DNA from: Rapana venosa
Taxonomy: Eukaryota; Mollusca; Gastropoda; Neogastropoda; Muricidae
Direction of reading: 5' to 3'
DNA: 64,000 bases
NCBI GenBank assembly: GCA_028751875.1
Contig: CM054140.1
Span: forward strand, 49,824,671 to 49,888,670
Below the pieces are notes generated by a model. That model saw nothing but the letters and a program-made list of their open reading frames with translations, ran no database searches and had not been told where the DNA came from. Positions 1 through 10,904 of this stretch are shown here, in pieces (within the stretch, counting starts at the first letter, position 1; every line of letters starts with the position of its first letter). The translations under genes were made by a program, and so were the position numbers.

Positions 1-271
1 TGTCAACACATATAATACTTTCTTCCATTTCTTTTCACCATTTCGGACCTTCTGAATGATTTTGCTGTCACTGCCCTTTTCCCTCTTTTGACACTTTTGT
101 TCAACCCTGCCTGTCCGCTGTGTGGAATTCCCCGTTAGTACCAGAACGAGGCTCCCGGACGCGCGCGAGAGAGCTAAAAATACATCTGACCGCGATTACA
201 CGGAAACGACGACGCTTTTCGGAACACTCAGTATTCTTTATATACATGTTCGTAAACACTTTGTGACTGTG
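1..271. other. Left edge, no gene recognised
   Basis: I see no domain, RNA or repeat family here. A G+C-richer patch near 120-175 contains CGCGCG and several CpG sites. This could be a small CpG-rich 5' exon of a gene whose body lies elsewhere, but no protein homology supports that. Confidence 0.3.
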
Positions 272-580
272 GCTTGGGAAGACCAGACTTTCGTAAAGTT
301 ACTAGAGAAAAGTTCACATGGTTGTATTTTTATTTTAGAGGACAGTGTGGAAGAGAAAATATCGAAGACGCCGAGGTAGGTTTACTTGATGGTAGCAGTA
401 CACGATCGACCACGAAGGAGACTCGATCACTACTAAGTTCCGGTGTTTGTACACAAGCGAGAACTTCAAGGTAGGCCTATGGTCATGTTTTTGAATAGTT
501 AGGCAGCCATTGTCAGGCCGTTTACTGACTTGGTTACTTGCTACTTAGAGGTTGTGATGTTGATCGATAGATCATTTGAC
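272..580 (+). repeat. Direct duplication, copy 1
   Basis: This stretch aligns by eye with 782-1067. Shared landmarks in the same order are GTAAAGTTACT, AGAAAAGTT, GAGGTAGGTTT, AGTTC-GGTGTTT, ATGTTTTTGAA, ACTGACTTGGTTA and CGATAGATCA. Both copies run into CT-rich sequence. Similarity looks like roughly 65-75 percent, so the copy is old. Confidence 0.65.
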
Positions 581-616
581 TCTCTCTCTCTCTCTCTCTC
601 CTCTCCTCTCTCTCCC

Positions 617-648
<32 letters not shown>
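576..648. repeat. (CT)n microsatellite
   Basis: Near-pure CT dinucleotide with a few CC and TCC interruptions. It directly precedes a copy of the dispersed element at 645-780, just as a GA tract flanks the inverted copy of that element at 19690-19820. Confidence 0.9.
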
Positions 649-654
<6 letters not shown>

Positions 655-780
655 CTTTTATCGTCCTGCTTATAGTCATAGTATATCCTGATGAAGGATT
701 CATATTTTTTATTTTCAATACTTTATTGGACTCCTCTGTACTTATTTTAATGATGCCATTTCAATACTTTTTATGGGGCT
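645..780 (+). repeat. Dispersed element G, 5' part
   Basis: The sequence from ACCTTTTATCGTCCTGCTTA through the AT-rich stretch ending near 780 is the reverse complement of 19690-19820, with few differences. Together with 1125-1236 it forms one element that recurs in the same internal order, inverted, at 19245-19860. It has no coding capacity that I can see. Confidence 0.75.
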
Positions 781-781
781 A

Positions 782-1067
782 TGTGGACCATGACATTGTT
801 AAAGTTACTTTAGAAAAGTTTGGTTGTTATTTTTCTTTTGTGTGCTGTTGTGTAGAGAATTCGAAATCTGCGGTATGGTTTACTTTGTATGGTTGAGGTA
901 GGTTTGGATGGGAGGGTGTGTACTAGTTCAGGTGTTTTCTAATGCGAACTTAGGGTAGGCTTTGGGGATGTTTTTGAAATAGTTTGCCAGATTTATGCAG
1001 GCTGTATACTGACTTGGTTATTGTACTTAAGAGGTATCTGGGTGTGGACGATAGATCAATATGACTT
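782..1067 (+). repeat. Direct duplication, copy 2
   Basis: Partner of 272-580, offset by about 510 bp. It sits between the two recognisable parts of element G. In the inverted copy of G, the corresponding place (19376-19690) holds unrelated low-complexity sequence, so this block may be an insertion or a diverged interior. Confidence 0.6.
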
Positions 1068-1124
1068 CTCTATTCATTATCCTCAATAAATTCTTCATGT
1101 CTCTCTCTCCCTCTCTCCTTCTAC

Positions 1125-1236
1125 TGTGAGACTGTATAAGTGTTGGGTTATTATTAAGATGTATCCCTATCGGGCGGGGACTGGATGTAAAAAAGCACAT
1201 TAGTGCTTATTCATTATCCTTGAAATATAAAAGAAT
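1125..1236 (+). repeat. Element G 3' end with SINE-A tail
   Basis: GTGAGACTGTATAAGTGTTG leads through AAGATGTATCCCT into GGGGACTGGATGTAAAAAAG and then TGCTTATTCATTATCC. The final ~65 bp is the tail shared with SINE family A. The preceding ~45 bp recurs only in the inverted copy at 19326-19375, and partly at 57500-57515. The tail is therefore common to two different bodies. Confidence 0.8.
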
Positions 1237-1239
1237 GTG

Positions 1240-1243
<4 letters not shown>

Positions 1244-1331
<88 letters not shown>
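1244..1331. repeat. (CT)n microsatellite
   Basis: 88 bp of almost uninterrupted CT directly downstream of the element tail ending at 1236. Confidence 0.95.
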
Positions 1332-1334
<3 letters not shown>

Positions 1335-1649
1335 TTTCTTTTTTTGCTCCACCAGAATCATATCATTCTTTCCTGATGGGAGACAAGGTCTCTACAGGAA
1401 GAGACGGAGAAGCATGGGTGAAATTCCTGGTTTGGAAGGAAATCCTCTGTAAATTGGACAGTGCCAAATAAAATTTGTTTTTGTTTTTTGTCACTTGAGA
1501 TTTTAGAAAGTTCATGCCAGTATCGCATCTGTGTTCCTGATACAAAGAGATGGTGATAACCTTGATTAACTTTGGTTTACCTGTAGCTAAGCGAAGAAAA
1601 TGATAAAATATGAGAAATTCAGATGAATCTGCCGTGTAGTTTTCAGAAA
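1332..1649. other. Unassigned single-copy-looking DNA
   Basis: A short open stretch on the plus strand reads out of the CT tract and on to about 1450. It has no recognisable motif, and its opening is pure Leu-Ser repeat, so I do not call a gene. Confidence 0.4.
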
Positions 1650-1738
1650 TGTGTTTTTGAGCGCTTTGATTTGTTGCTTTACAAGATTCAGCGCTATATA
1701 AATTCCATACATTATTATTATTATTATTATTATTGGGT
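1650..1738 (+). repeat. Element F tail with (ATT)n
   Basis: TTACAAGATTCAGCGCTATA followed by TAAATTCCAT and an ATT trinucleotide run. The same ATT run plus GCGCTATATAAATTCCA motif occurs inverted at 35490-35560 and, more diverged, at 54325-54425. It looks like the 3' end of a retroposon ending in a trinucleotide tail. Confidence 0.65.
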
Positions 1739-2163
1739 GTGTGTGACTATGTGTGTGTGTGACTATGTGTGTGTGTGTGTGTGGTCCCATGCATTCATAA
1801 TTCATGTGTGTTTGTGTGTGTATTTATTATTATTATTATTATGTGTGTGTGTGTCACTCTGTGTGTGTGTGTGTGTGCACGTGTATGTGGTGTGTGTGTG
1901 TGTGTGTGTGCATGTGTGTATGTGTGTGTGATCCATTATCATTTATGCCATTAACTTCCTTTAAATGTATTATTATGCATTTCTGCTTTGGAATCTATGC
2001 CATTTGTTTGTTCATGTTATTTCTGTTATTGCTGTTGTTGTTGCCTTTAAAAAAATATCTATTTGCATACATGTGTGTGTGTTTCTGTATCACTAGATGT
2101 GTGCGTGTGTGCATGTGCATGCACATGTGTGTGTATGTTTGTGTTTGTGTGTGTGTTCATAAT
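1739..2163. repeat. GT-rich microsatellite region
   Basis: Several (GT)n blocks are interrupted by a second (ATT)n run at 1826-1843 and about 130 bp of AT-rich sequence. The open frames here are Cys-Val repeats produced by GT dinucleotides. Confidence 0.9.
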
Positions 2164-2299
2164 GTTGAATATTGATCGAGACTTATTCTCCCTTTTTTGT
2201 GTGTCAACAATTACTATCTGATGTGGTTTGTTTGGTTGGTTAACTGGTTTAGTTCAGTTGTATTGTGTTGTTGTTTTTCCATCATAATATGATCTCTGG

Positions 2300-2369
2300 T
2301 AAGGGCTGGGACCAGATGTAAAAAATGGCATTCCAGTGCTTAATTATCTTTGACATAAAAATGAAATAT

Positions 2370-2370
<1 letters not shown>
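2300..2370 (+). repeat. SINE-A tail, diverged
   Basis: GGGACCAGATGTAAAAAATG, then a diverged CAGTGCTTAATTATC and an A-rich end, match the 3' tail seen in full at 53720-53800. No tRNA-like head is present upstream. Confidence 0.65.
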
Positions 2371-2376
<6 letters not shown>

Positions 2377-2407
<31 letters not shown>

Positions 2408-2575
2408 CTCTCTCTCTCTCTCTCTCTTTTCTCCCCCTCTCCTCTCTCTCTCCTTTAGTCTCTCTCTCTCTCTCCCCCTCACTCTGTGTCTCATCTCTGT
2501 CTTTCCCTGTCTCTCTCTTCTTTTTCTCTCCTCTCTCTCTCTCTCTCATCTCTCTCTCCTCTCACATACATGAGT
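2377..2575. repeat. CT-rich microsatellite
   Basis: About 200 bp of CT with CCCC and TTT interruptions, directly after a SINE-A tail. Confidence 0.9.
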
Positions 2576-2619
2576 GTGATACATGTATACAGTATTATTG
2601 AGTATAGCTAAGTGTGCAC

Positions 2620-2935
2620 ACATGCGCATGTGTGTGTGTCACTGTGTGTGTGTGAGACTGTCACTGTGTGTGTCACTCTGTGTGTGTGCGCCACTGTGTG
2701 TGTGTGTATGTATGTTGTGTGAGTGTGTGTTTGTGTGTGTGTGTGTGTTTGTGTGTGTGTGTTTTTTGGGTGTGTGTGGTGTGTGTGTGGGGTGTGGGGG
2801 CTGGTCACTGGGTTAGTATGTGTGTTTGTGTGTGTGTGTGTGTCTGTCTGTCTGTCTTTGTCAGTCACTCAGTGTGTGTATGTGTGTGTGTGTGTGTGTG
2901 TGTGTTGTGTGTGTGTGTAGACTGCAGTGTGTGTT
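2620..2935. repeat. GT-rich microsatellite
   Basis: Long (GT)n tract with CAC, TCTG and GGGG interruptions, including a short (CTGT)n block near 2842-2860. Confidence 0.9.
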
Positions 2936-3024
2936 TCCATTAATTATCTTTAGAAGATAAAGAAGACATTGTTTACACTGATTGTTCAAACTACAAGCAC
3001 TAGATTTACCAATTTAGTTCTCAC

Positions 3025-3373
3025 TCTGTCTGTCTGTCTGCCTGTCTCAGTGTCTGTCTCTTGTCTGTCTCTGTCTCTCTGTCTCAGTCTCAGTCTCTCT
3101 CTGTCACTCACTGTTTCTCTCTCTCTCTCACTCTGTTTCTTTCTCTATCTCTCACTCTCTTATCTTAGTCTTTCTCTTCTGTTTCTCTCTTGTCTGTCTG
3201 TCTGTCTGTCTCTCTGTGTGTCTCCCCTCCTTCCTCTCCCTTTCCCTCTCTCTCTCCCTCTCTCTCCTTTGCATTTTTCTTTGGGGGAAAGGAATGGGTG
3301 GGTGGGTTTGAGGGCATGGTGTAAAGAAGCTGTAAGCTTATCCATTTACCCCAATAAAAAATTTGGTATTCAT

Positions 3374-3458
<85 letters not shown>

Positions 3459-3482
3459 TCTCTCTCTGTTTCTTCTCTGTAA
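3025..3482. repeat. CT/CTGT microsatellite complex
   Basis: Two CT-rich blocks (3025-3275 and 3378-3475) separated by about 100 bp of unremarkable sequence. (CTGT)n subrepeats occur at 3030-3075 and 3190-3215. Confidence 0.9.
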
Positions 3483-3984
3483 GGTGATGTTTCTTTTATG
3501 TTTAAAAAACCTGTTTGATGTAAGAGGGCAAAGTATGGCCTTGATCTTTATCCTTGAGTATACTAATTTAAAAAAGTAATTTACTATACTATCAAGTATC
3601 ATTAATGTATTATATATATATCCGTTTGATTCTCTTTCCGTTTTTGTATACATGTATACATCATTACATGTCCTCTTTGTGCAGCACTTGTGAGAGTATA
3701 CATGTGTGTGTGGACATGTCATGATGTATGTGTGTAATATGAGATGAATGTGTGTGTGTGTGGGGGGGGGGGGGGGGGGGGGTGTACAGCAGGTACATGT
3801 TTTCTGGTTCGGCTGTTGCTCTTCTACATGATTCAGCTCTGAAATGTACTCTTTTTCATAAATTATATATATATGCATGCTCACATTTTCATGCAGATTG
3901 TTTTTAACTCCATGGTAGCATGATTCAGATAATAATTATATATAGGTTAATTTCATTCCAGATTTAAGATTTAGATATTCCCTC
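3483..3984. other. Unassigned DNA with GT and poly-G runs
   Basis: AT-rich sequence containing a (GT)n block that passes into about 20 consecutive G residues (3763-3782). I see no gene or known repeat. Confidence 0.5.
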
Positions 3985-6446
3985 TGTGTGTGTAGTAAGA
4001 TCCCCTGTGTGTGAAGTAGATCCTCTGTGTGTGTAGTAAGATCCCCTGTGTGTGAAGTAGATCCTCTGCATGTGTAGTAAGATCCTCTGTGTGTGTGTGT
4101 GTGTGTGTGTGAAGTAGATCCTCTGTGCGTGTGAAGTAGATCCTCTGTGTGTGTAGTAAGATTCCTGTGTGTGTGTGTGTGAAGTAGATCCTCTGTGTGT
4201 GCGTGTGTGAAGTAGATCCTCTGAGTGTGTGTGTGAAGTAGATCCTCTGTGTGTGTAGTAAGATCCTGTGTGTGTGTGGTGTGAAGTAGATCCTCTGTGT
4301 GTAGTAAGATCCTCTGTGTGTGTGTGAAGTAGATCCTCTGTGTGTGTAGTAAGATTCTGTGTGTGTGTGAAGTAGATCCTCTTGTGTGTGTGTGGTTGAA
4401 GTAGATCCTCTGTGTGTGTGTGTGTGTGTGAAGTAGATCCTCTGTGTGTGTGTAGTAAGATCCTGTGTGTGTGAAGTAGATCCTCTGTGTGTGTAGTAAG
4501 ATCCTGTGTGTGTGTGAAGTAGATCCTCTGTGTGTGTAGTAAGATGTGTGTGTGTGAAGTAGATCCTCTGTGTGTAGTAAGATCCTGTGTGTGTGAAGTA
4601 GATCCTCTGTGTGTGTAGTAAGATCCTGTGTGTGTGAAGTAGATCCTCTGTGTTGTAGTAAGATCATGTGTGTGTGAAGTAGATCCTCTGTGTGTAGTAA
4701 GATCCTGTGTGTGTGAAGTAGTCCTCTGTGTGTAGTAAGATCATGTGTGTGTGAAGTAGATCCTCTGTGTGTAGTAAGATCCTGTGTGTGTGAAGTAGAT
4801 CCTCTGTGTGTAGTAAGATCATGTGTGTGTGTGAAGTAGATCCTCTGTGTGTGTAGTAAGATCCTCTGTGTGTGTAGTGAATCTTGTGTGTAGTAAATCT
4901 CTGTGTGTGTAGTAAGATCCTGTGTGTGTGTAAGTAGATCCTCTGTGTGTGTAGTAAGATCCTGTGTGTGTAAGTAGATCCTCTGTGTGTTAGTAAGATC
5001 TGTGTGAAGTAATCCCTGTTGGTAGTAAATCCTGTGTGTGAAGTAGATCCTCTGTGGTGTAGTAAGATCCTGTGTGTGTGAAGTAGATCCTCTGTGTGTG
5101 TAGTAAGATCCTGTGTGTGAAGTAGATCCTCTGGTGTGTAGTAAGATCTGTGTGTGTGAAGTAGATCCTTGTGTGTGTAGTAAGATCCTGTGTGTGTGAA
5201 GTAGATCCTCTGTGTGTGTAGTAAGATCCTGTGTGTGAAGTAGATCCTCTGGTGTGTAGTAAGATCCTGTGTGTGTGAAGTAGATCCTCTGTGTGTAGTA
5301 AGATCCTTGTGTGTGAAGTAGATCCTCTGTGTGTAGTAAGATCCTGTGTGTGAAGTAGATCCTCTGGTGTGTAGTAAGATCCTGTGTGTGTGAAGTAGAT
5401 CCTCTGTGTGTGTAGTAAGATCCTTGTGTGTGTGAAGTAGATCCTCTGTGTGTGTAGTAAGATCCTGTGTGTGTGAAGTAGATCCTCTGTGTGTGTAGTA
5501 AGATCCTGTGTGTGAAGTAGATCCTCTGTGTGTTAGTAAGATCCTGTGTGTGTGAAGTAGATCCTCTGTGTGTAGTAAGATCTGTGTGTTTGAAGTAGAT
5601 CCTCTGTGTGTGTAGTAGATCCTGTGTATGTGAAGTAGATCCTCTGTGTGTAGTAAGATCCGTTGTGTGTGTGAAGTAGATCCTCTGTGTGTAGTAAGAT
5701 CCTGTGTGTGTGAAGTAGATCCTCTGTGGTAGTAGATCCGTGTGTGTGAGTGATAGATCCTTGTGGTAGTAAGATCCTGTGTGTTGTGAAGTAGATCCTC
5801 TGTGTGGTAGTAAGATCTCTGTGTGTGTGTGAAGTGATCCTCTGTGTGTAGTAAGATCTTGTGTGTGAAGTAGATCCTCTGTGTGTGTAGTAAGATCCTG
5901 TGTGTGTGGTGTGAAGTAGATCCTCTGTGTGTAGTAAGATCCTGTGTGTGTGAAGTAGATCCTCTGTGTGTAGTAAGATCCTGTGTGTGAAGTAATCTGT
6001 GTGTGTAGTAAGATCCTGTGTGTGTGTTGAAGTAGATCCTCTGTGTGTAGTAAGATCCTGTGTGTGTGTGAAGTAGATCCTCTGTGTGTAGTAAGATCCT
6101 CTGTGTGTGTGAAGTAGATCCTCTGTGTGTAGTAAGATCCTCTGTGTGTGTGAAGTAGATCCTCTGTGTGTGTAGTAAGATCCTCTGTGTGTGTGAAGTG
6201 TTTGTGTGTAGTAGATCCTTGTGTGTAGTAGATCTCTGTGTGTGGTTTGTGAGTAGTAGATCCTCTGTGTGTGTAGTAAGATCCTGTGTGTGTGTGAAGT
6301 AGATCCTCTGTGTGTAGTAAGTATCCTGTGTGTGTGTGAAGTAGATCCTCTGTGTGTAGTAAGATCCCGTTGTGTGTGTGAGTGATTGTGTGAGTATAGA
6401 TCCTGTGTGTGGTGTGAAGTAGATCCTCTGTGTGTAGTAGATCCTC

Positions 6447-6478
<32 letters not shown>

Positions 6479-7500
6479 AAGTAGATCCTGTGTGTGTAGT
6501 AAGATCCTGTGTGTGTGTGAAGTAGATCCTCTGTGTGTAGTAAGATCCTGTTGTGTGTGTGTGTGTGTGTGTAGATCGTGTGTGTTGTGTGTGTTGAATA
6601 GATCCTCTGTGTGTGTAGTAAGATCCTGTGTTGTGTGAAGTAGATCCTCTGTGTGTGTAGTAAGATCCTGTGTGTGTGTGTGTGTGTGTGTGTCTTGTGT
6701 GAAGTAATCTGTGTGTGTAAGATCCTGTGTGTGTGTGAAGTAGATCCTCTGTGTGTAGTAAGATCCGTGTGTGTGTGTGTGTGAAGTAGATGGTCTCTGT
6801 GTGTGTAGTAAGATCCTTGTGTGTGTGGTTGTGGTGTGGTGAAGTAGATCCTCTGTGTGTAGTAAGATCCTGTGTGTGTGTGGATAGATGTGTGTAGTAA
6901 GATCGTGTGTGTGTGTGTGAAGTAGATCCCTGTGTGTAGTAAGATCCGTGTGTGTGTGTGTAGTGTTTGTGTGTAGTAGATCCTGTGTGTGTGTGTGTTG
7001 TGTGTGAGTGATCCTCTGTGTGTAGTAAGATCCTGTGTTGTGTGTGTGTGAAGTAGATCCTCTGTGTGTGTAGTAAGATCCTGTGTGTGTGAAGTAGATC
7101 CTCTGTGTGTGTGGGAGAATCCGGTGTGTTGAGTGGTGTGTTGAGTGAGTGATGTGTTGTGTGTAGTAAGATCCGTGATGGTGTGTGTGAAAGTAGATCC
7201 TGGAGTGAGTAGTAAGATCGGGTGTGTGTGTGTGTGTAGAAGAGATCCGATGGTAGTAGTAGAGGAACCGGTGTGTGTGTTGATGTTGTGAGATGAGTGT
7301 GAGTATGATTTGTGTGTGAAGCTGTGTGTGTTGAAGTAAAGATCTGTGTGTAGTAGATAAGATCTGTGTGTGTGTGGAAGTAGATGCTTGTGTGTAGTAA
7401 CGATCCATGTGTGTGTGTGTGTTGTGTGTGTGTGTGCTTGTGTGTTGTGATGTGTTGTATGTGTGTGTGATAGATATGTAGAATCCTCATGTAGTATGTT
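3985..7500. repeat. 3.5 kb minisatellite, dimeric ~39 bp unit
   Basis: Each unit contains two similar halves. One carries AGATCCTCTGTGTGTAGTA and the other AGATCCTGTGTGTGTGAAGT, so the array is a dimer of ~19-20 bp half-units, each with one GATC. I estimate 80-90 units. Units are regular from about 4000 to 6200 and become progressively disrupted towards 7500. The minus strand has no stop codon for about 1,180 codons, because the reverse complement of the unit is open in all three frames. This is a property of the unit and not evidence for a protein. Confidence 0.9.
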
Positions 7501-7684
7501 AGGTTAAATCTGTGTGTGTAAGTTAGATCCTTCTGGTGTGAATAGTAAATCCTGTGGTGTGTGTGATGCTGTGATGTTGTGGGGTGAGGAAGGTTGTTGG
7601 TGTGTAGAGTAAGGATGCATGGTTGTGTGTGTGTGTAAGAGATAGAGATAGAGAGGGTGTGTTTTGCATGTGCACATGCATGTG
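7501..7684. other. Decayed flank of the minisatellite
   Basis: Recognisable but degenerate AGATCC and GTGTGTG words continue the array without clear periodicity. Nothing else is visible. Confidence 0.5.
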
Positions 7685-7689
7685 TGTGT

Positions 7690-7767
<78 letters not shown>

Positions 7768-7810
7768 CACCAGGACAGATGGAGAAAGTGTCAATGTGTG
7801 TGTGCATGTG

Positions 7811-7856
<46 letters not shown>

Positions 7857-8065
7857 ATATATATTGTATTATATATATATAGATATATATATGATATATA
7901 AATTTAGTATTGTGTGTGTGTGTGTGTGCATGTGCACATGCATGTGTGTGCATGGGTGTGAATGCTTGTATACATGTGTGTTTGTGTGTGTGTGCATGTG
8001 CACATGCTTGTGTGTGTGCACACTTGCGTGCGTGTGTGTGTGTGTGTATGTGTGCTCTCAGTGTA
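7685..8065. repeat. GA, TA and GT microsatellite block
   Basis: (GA)n at 7696-7768, (TA)n at 7812-7890 and (GT)n with GTGCATGTGCACATGC words at 7908-8060. Three different dinucleotides are abutted. Confidence 0.9.
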
Positions 8066-8585
8066 TGTGTGTGTTTGTGTTTGAATATCATGCATTTATA
8101 AGCTCAGTTCAAGCTTTGGGCCCTTTCTCTGGGTAAAGAAGCCCCAGTGTGTAACTGTTAATCTGCATACAAAGTAGTGTTAGATAAGACAGCCAGTCTT
8201 TGGCTACCGTAAGACAGACAGAGCTTAAAGTACTATGGTCTGTACTGTCTGTAGTCTGCTGAGCGCTCACTGACTGTGTAACTTGATCCGTCATTTTACT
8301 GGCCTGTAACTAGCCTAATGTGATAGGGGCGTACACAGCTCTAGGCATGCCACCGAAAACAGTGACACAAAGGAACTTCAGAACATGCATGAAGTGTCAA
8401 AATAATACAACATGTTACCAGTCATGGGCCGTATAATTAATGATTATTATAGCTTTAGTGGTAGGGGTGTACTCAGACGAGGCAAGCCCCCCTCCCCCCC
8501 CCCCCCCACAACAAAACAACAACAAAAAGAACAAATACAAGGATAACAGGGCCAAAGAAATTGAGAACATGCATCAAATGTCGAC
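8066..8585. other. Unassigned DNA
   Basis: Mixed sequence without recognised coding potential. It contains a ~15 bp poly-C run near 8490-8508 followed by an ACAACAAAA-rich stretch. Confidence 0.45.
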
Positions 8586-9150
8586 TTCGACTTCAGCGGT
8601 AGGGGTGTAAACATAGGGGTGTAGCGATAGGGTGTACACATAGGAGTGTAGTGATAGGGTGTACACATGGGGTGTATCGATGGGGGTGTACACATTGGTG
8701 TATAGCAATAGGGGTGTACACTTAGGGGTATAGCGATAGGGGTGTAGCAATAGGGGTGTACACATAGGGGTGAAGCGATAGGGGTATAGCAATAGGGGCT
8801 TACACATAGGGGTGAAGCGATAAGGAGGCACACATAGGGATATAGCAATAGGGGCTTACACATAGGGGTGAAGCGATAAGGAGGCACACATAGGGATATA
8901 GCAATAGGGGCTTACACATAGGGGTGTAACAGTTGGGATGTACACATCGGGGTGTAGCGATAGGGGTGTACACACACATAGGGGTGTAGCAGTAGGGATG
9001 TACACATAGGAATGTAGTGATAGGGGTGTACATATAGAGGTATAGTGATATGGGTGTATACATAGGGGTGTAGCGATAAGTGTGTACACATAGGGATGTA
9101 GCGATTGGGATGTACACATAGGGATGTAGTTATAGGAATGTACACATAGG
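8586..9150. repeat. Minisatellite, ~24-29 bp units
   Basis: Units are built from GGGGTGTAGCGATA and GGGGTGTACACATA half-words in variable order, giving about 20-25 imperfect copies. A ~60 bp subsegment is itself repeated almost exactly (about 8793-8850 and 8848-8905), which points to recent unequal exchange inside the array. Confidence 0.85.
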
Positions 9151-9604
9151 CAAGCCAAACAGAAAATAGGCAGCGGAGTTAGAAAATGCATGATCTATTG
9201 ACTGTCAAAACCATAAATTTACCATTATGTGCACATAACGCATCTTCTCTGCCTCCTTCTCAAGAACGATGCATAGAGGTTATAGAACAAACGTACAGGT
9301 AGGCCAGGCCCTGCTCTCTTTCACTCCTTATTCAGATGCCTGTCATGTCCTTTGGTCAGGGCAGTGCCCATCCCTCCTCCTCCTCCCCTTGTGGGGCAAG
9401 TAAGTTGCATGCAGATCTGTCTACAACATCGGGTCAGTCAGGCTTCCAGCTATCCCTGGCTTGCTCATAAATAGAGGAGAGATGGGGGGTGGGATTGATG
9501 TTATGGTTTTCATCCTGAAGAACTGTTTTAGGGAATGGAGTCAGTCACCAGTGCTGACTCTATGGAGAAGAGCCCTAGGAGGAGACTGGAATCTGAGTCT
9601 TTGG
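9151..9604. other. Unassigned DNA
   Basis: No domain, RNA or repeat family recognised. Confidence 0.4.
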
Positions 9605-9750
9605 GTACGGCAGATGACTTTGGGCATGGCAGATGACTTTGGGCATGGTAGATGACTTTGGGCATGGCAGATGACTTTGGGCATGGCAGATGACTTTGGG
9701 CACGGCAGATGACTTTGGGCATGGCAGATGACTTTGGGCATGGCAGATGG
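9605..9750. repeat. 19-bp tandem repeat
   Basis: The unit GGCAGATGACTTTGGGCAT is repeated seven to eight times with single-base variants (CACGG for CATGG, GGTAG for GGCAG). The high identity implies a young array. Confidence 0.95.
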
Positions 9751-9949
9751 GGAAAAAATGAGTAGAAAACCCGTGTACGCCGTTCAACTGTGGGATCATT
9801 AGCCAGCTACTTCATTCAGTTGACAGGGCGGGCACATGATCCGGGTTCCAGTGAATCAGTGGATAATAATATTTTGTTTACAGCCCACTGCACTGGGCGT
9901 GAATCACTGTACAATTCCCGTTTCCAGTCAATCCTTTCTCGTAAAACTC
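9751..9949. other. Unassigned DNA
   Basis: Nothing recognisable between the 19-bp array and the CT tract. Confidence 0.4.
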
Positions 9950-9953
9950 TTTC

Positions 9954-9993
<40 letters not shown>

Positions 9994-9994
9994 G

Positions 9995-10037
<43 letters not shown>

Positions 10038-10190
10038 TCTTCTCTCTCTCTCTCTCTCCGTCCTTTCTTCTTCTCCCCTCTCTCTCATCTCTCTCTCTCT
10101 ATCCACTTTACTCTCTCTCTCTACTGCCTCCTTCTCTCGTCTCCTCTCTCTACTCTCCCTCTATCTCTCTCCCTCTCTCTTCTCTCTCCT

Positions 10191-10222
<32 letters not shown>

Positions 10223-10228
10223 TGTGAA
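9950..10228. repeat. CTGT and CT microsatellite
   Basis: (CTGT)n at 9955-9988 passes into a long CT tract with TTC and TCC interruptions. Confidence 0.95.
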
Positions 10229-10269
10229 CAGGTTTGATATATTGGCCTGAGGCCACTATACACAGAGTT

Positions 10270-10669
10270 TGTAGTTGTATACCACTTTAAGTCACAGCAG
10301 ACTTATCTGCGTGAAATTCGGGCTGCCATCCCCGGGGAGAGCGCCACAAGAGCAGCGCCACCCTTTTTTTTTCTTTTCCTGTCTGCAACTGTATTTTATT
10401 TCTCTAGTATCAGAGTGGCTTTTTCTACAGAATTTTGCCAGGGACAACTCTCTTGTTGCCATGAGTTCTTTGACGTGCACTAAATGTGTGTTGAACACGG
10501 GACCTCGGTTCATCGTCTCATCCGGAAGACTAGCACCCAGACCACCACTTACGGACCACTGGGTGGGTAAAAAGTTTTGGGCCCAAACGGGGATCGAACC
10601 ACTACACACTTCGAACCCGGTCTTTTCGCTTTCTGGGCAGTTGGGTTACCTCTAGACCACCGATCTACC
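10270..10669 (-). repeat. SINE family C, full-length copy
   Basis: Read on the minus strand, it starts with a tRNA-like head: CGGTGGTCTAGAGGTAACCC resembles a box A region and GGGTTCGAA resembles box B. A ~330 bp body follows, including the words GGGACCTCGGTTCATCGTCT and AGCAGCGCCACC in plus orientation. Matching copies lie at 40399-40820 (plus) and, decayed, at 50715-50960 (minus). I read it as a Pol III-type retroposon and not as a tRNA gene, because the anticodon arm is not tRNA-like. Confidence 0.75.
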
Positions 10670-10904
10670 ATTTGGGGGAAGGAGGAAATCAGCATACTGG
10701 TATGTAATGGAGCATGCAAAACAACAACTATTTTTTGTGAATCATGATCGCATGATCGCAGTGTCTTGGACACTGTTTGAACTTGATAACATGACCACTA
10801 CACTGCACCAAGATTGTTGTTGGTATATATATCCAAATCGGAGTAAGTCAAAATGTAACGTTCATTTCACGATGATAGAAACAGTATTTGTGAACACATA
10901 GCTA
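10670..10904. other. Unassigned DNA
   Basis: No gene or repeat recognised. Confidence 0.4.

Noticed and set aside
3936..7490. A continuous 1,184-codon minus-strand open frame
   Set aside because: It is produced by a tandem repeat whose reverse complement lacks stops in every frame. There is no start context, domain or coding-type variation (third positions do not vary more than the others).
8447..9191. Pro/Tyr/Thr-rich minus-strand frames resembling a repeat protein
   Set aside because: They come from the 24-29 bp minisatellite, with frame changes between units and no conserved start.
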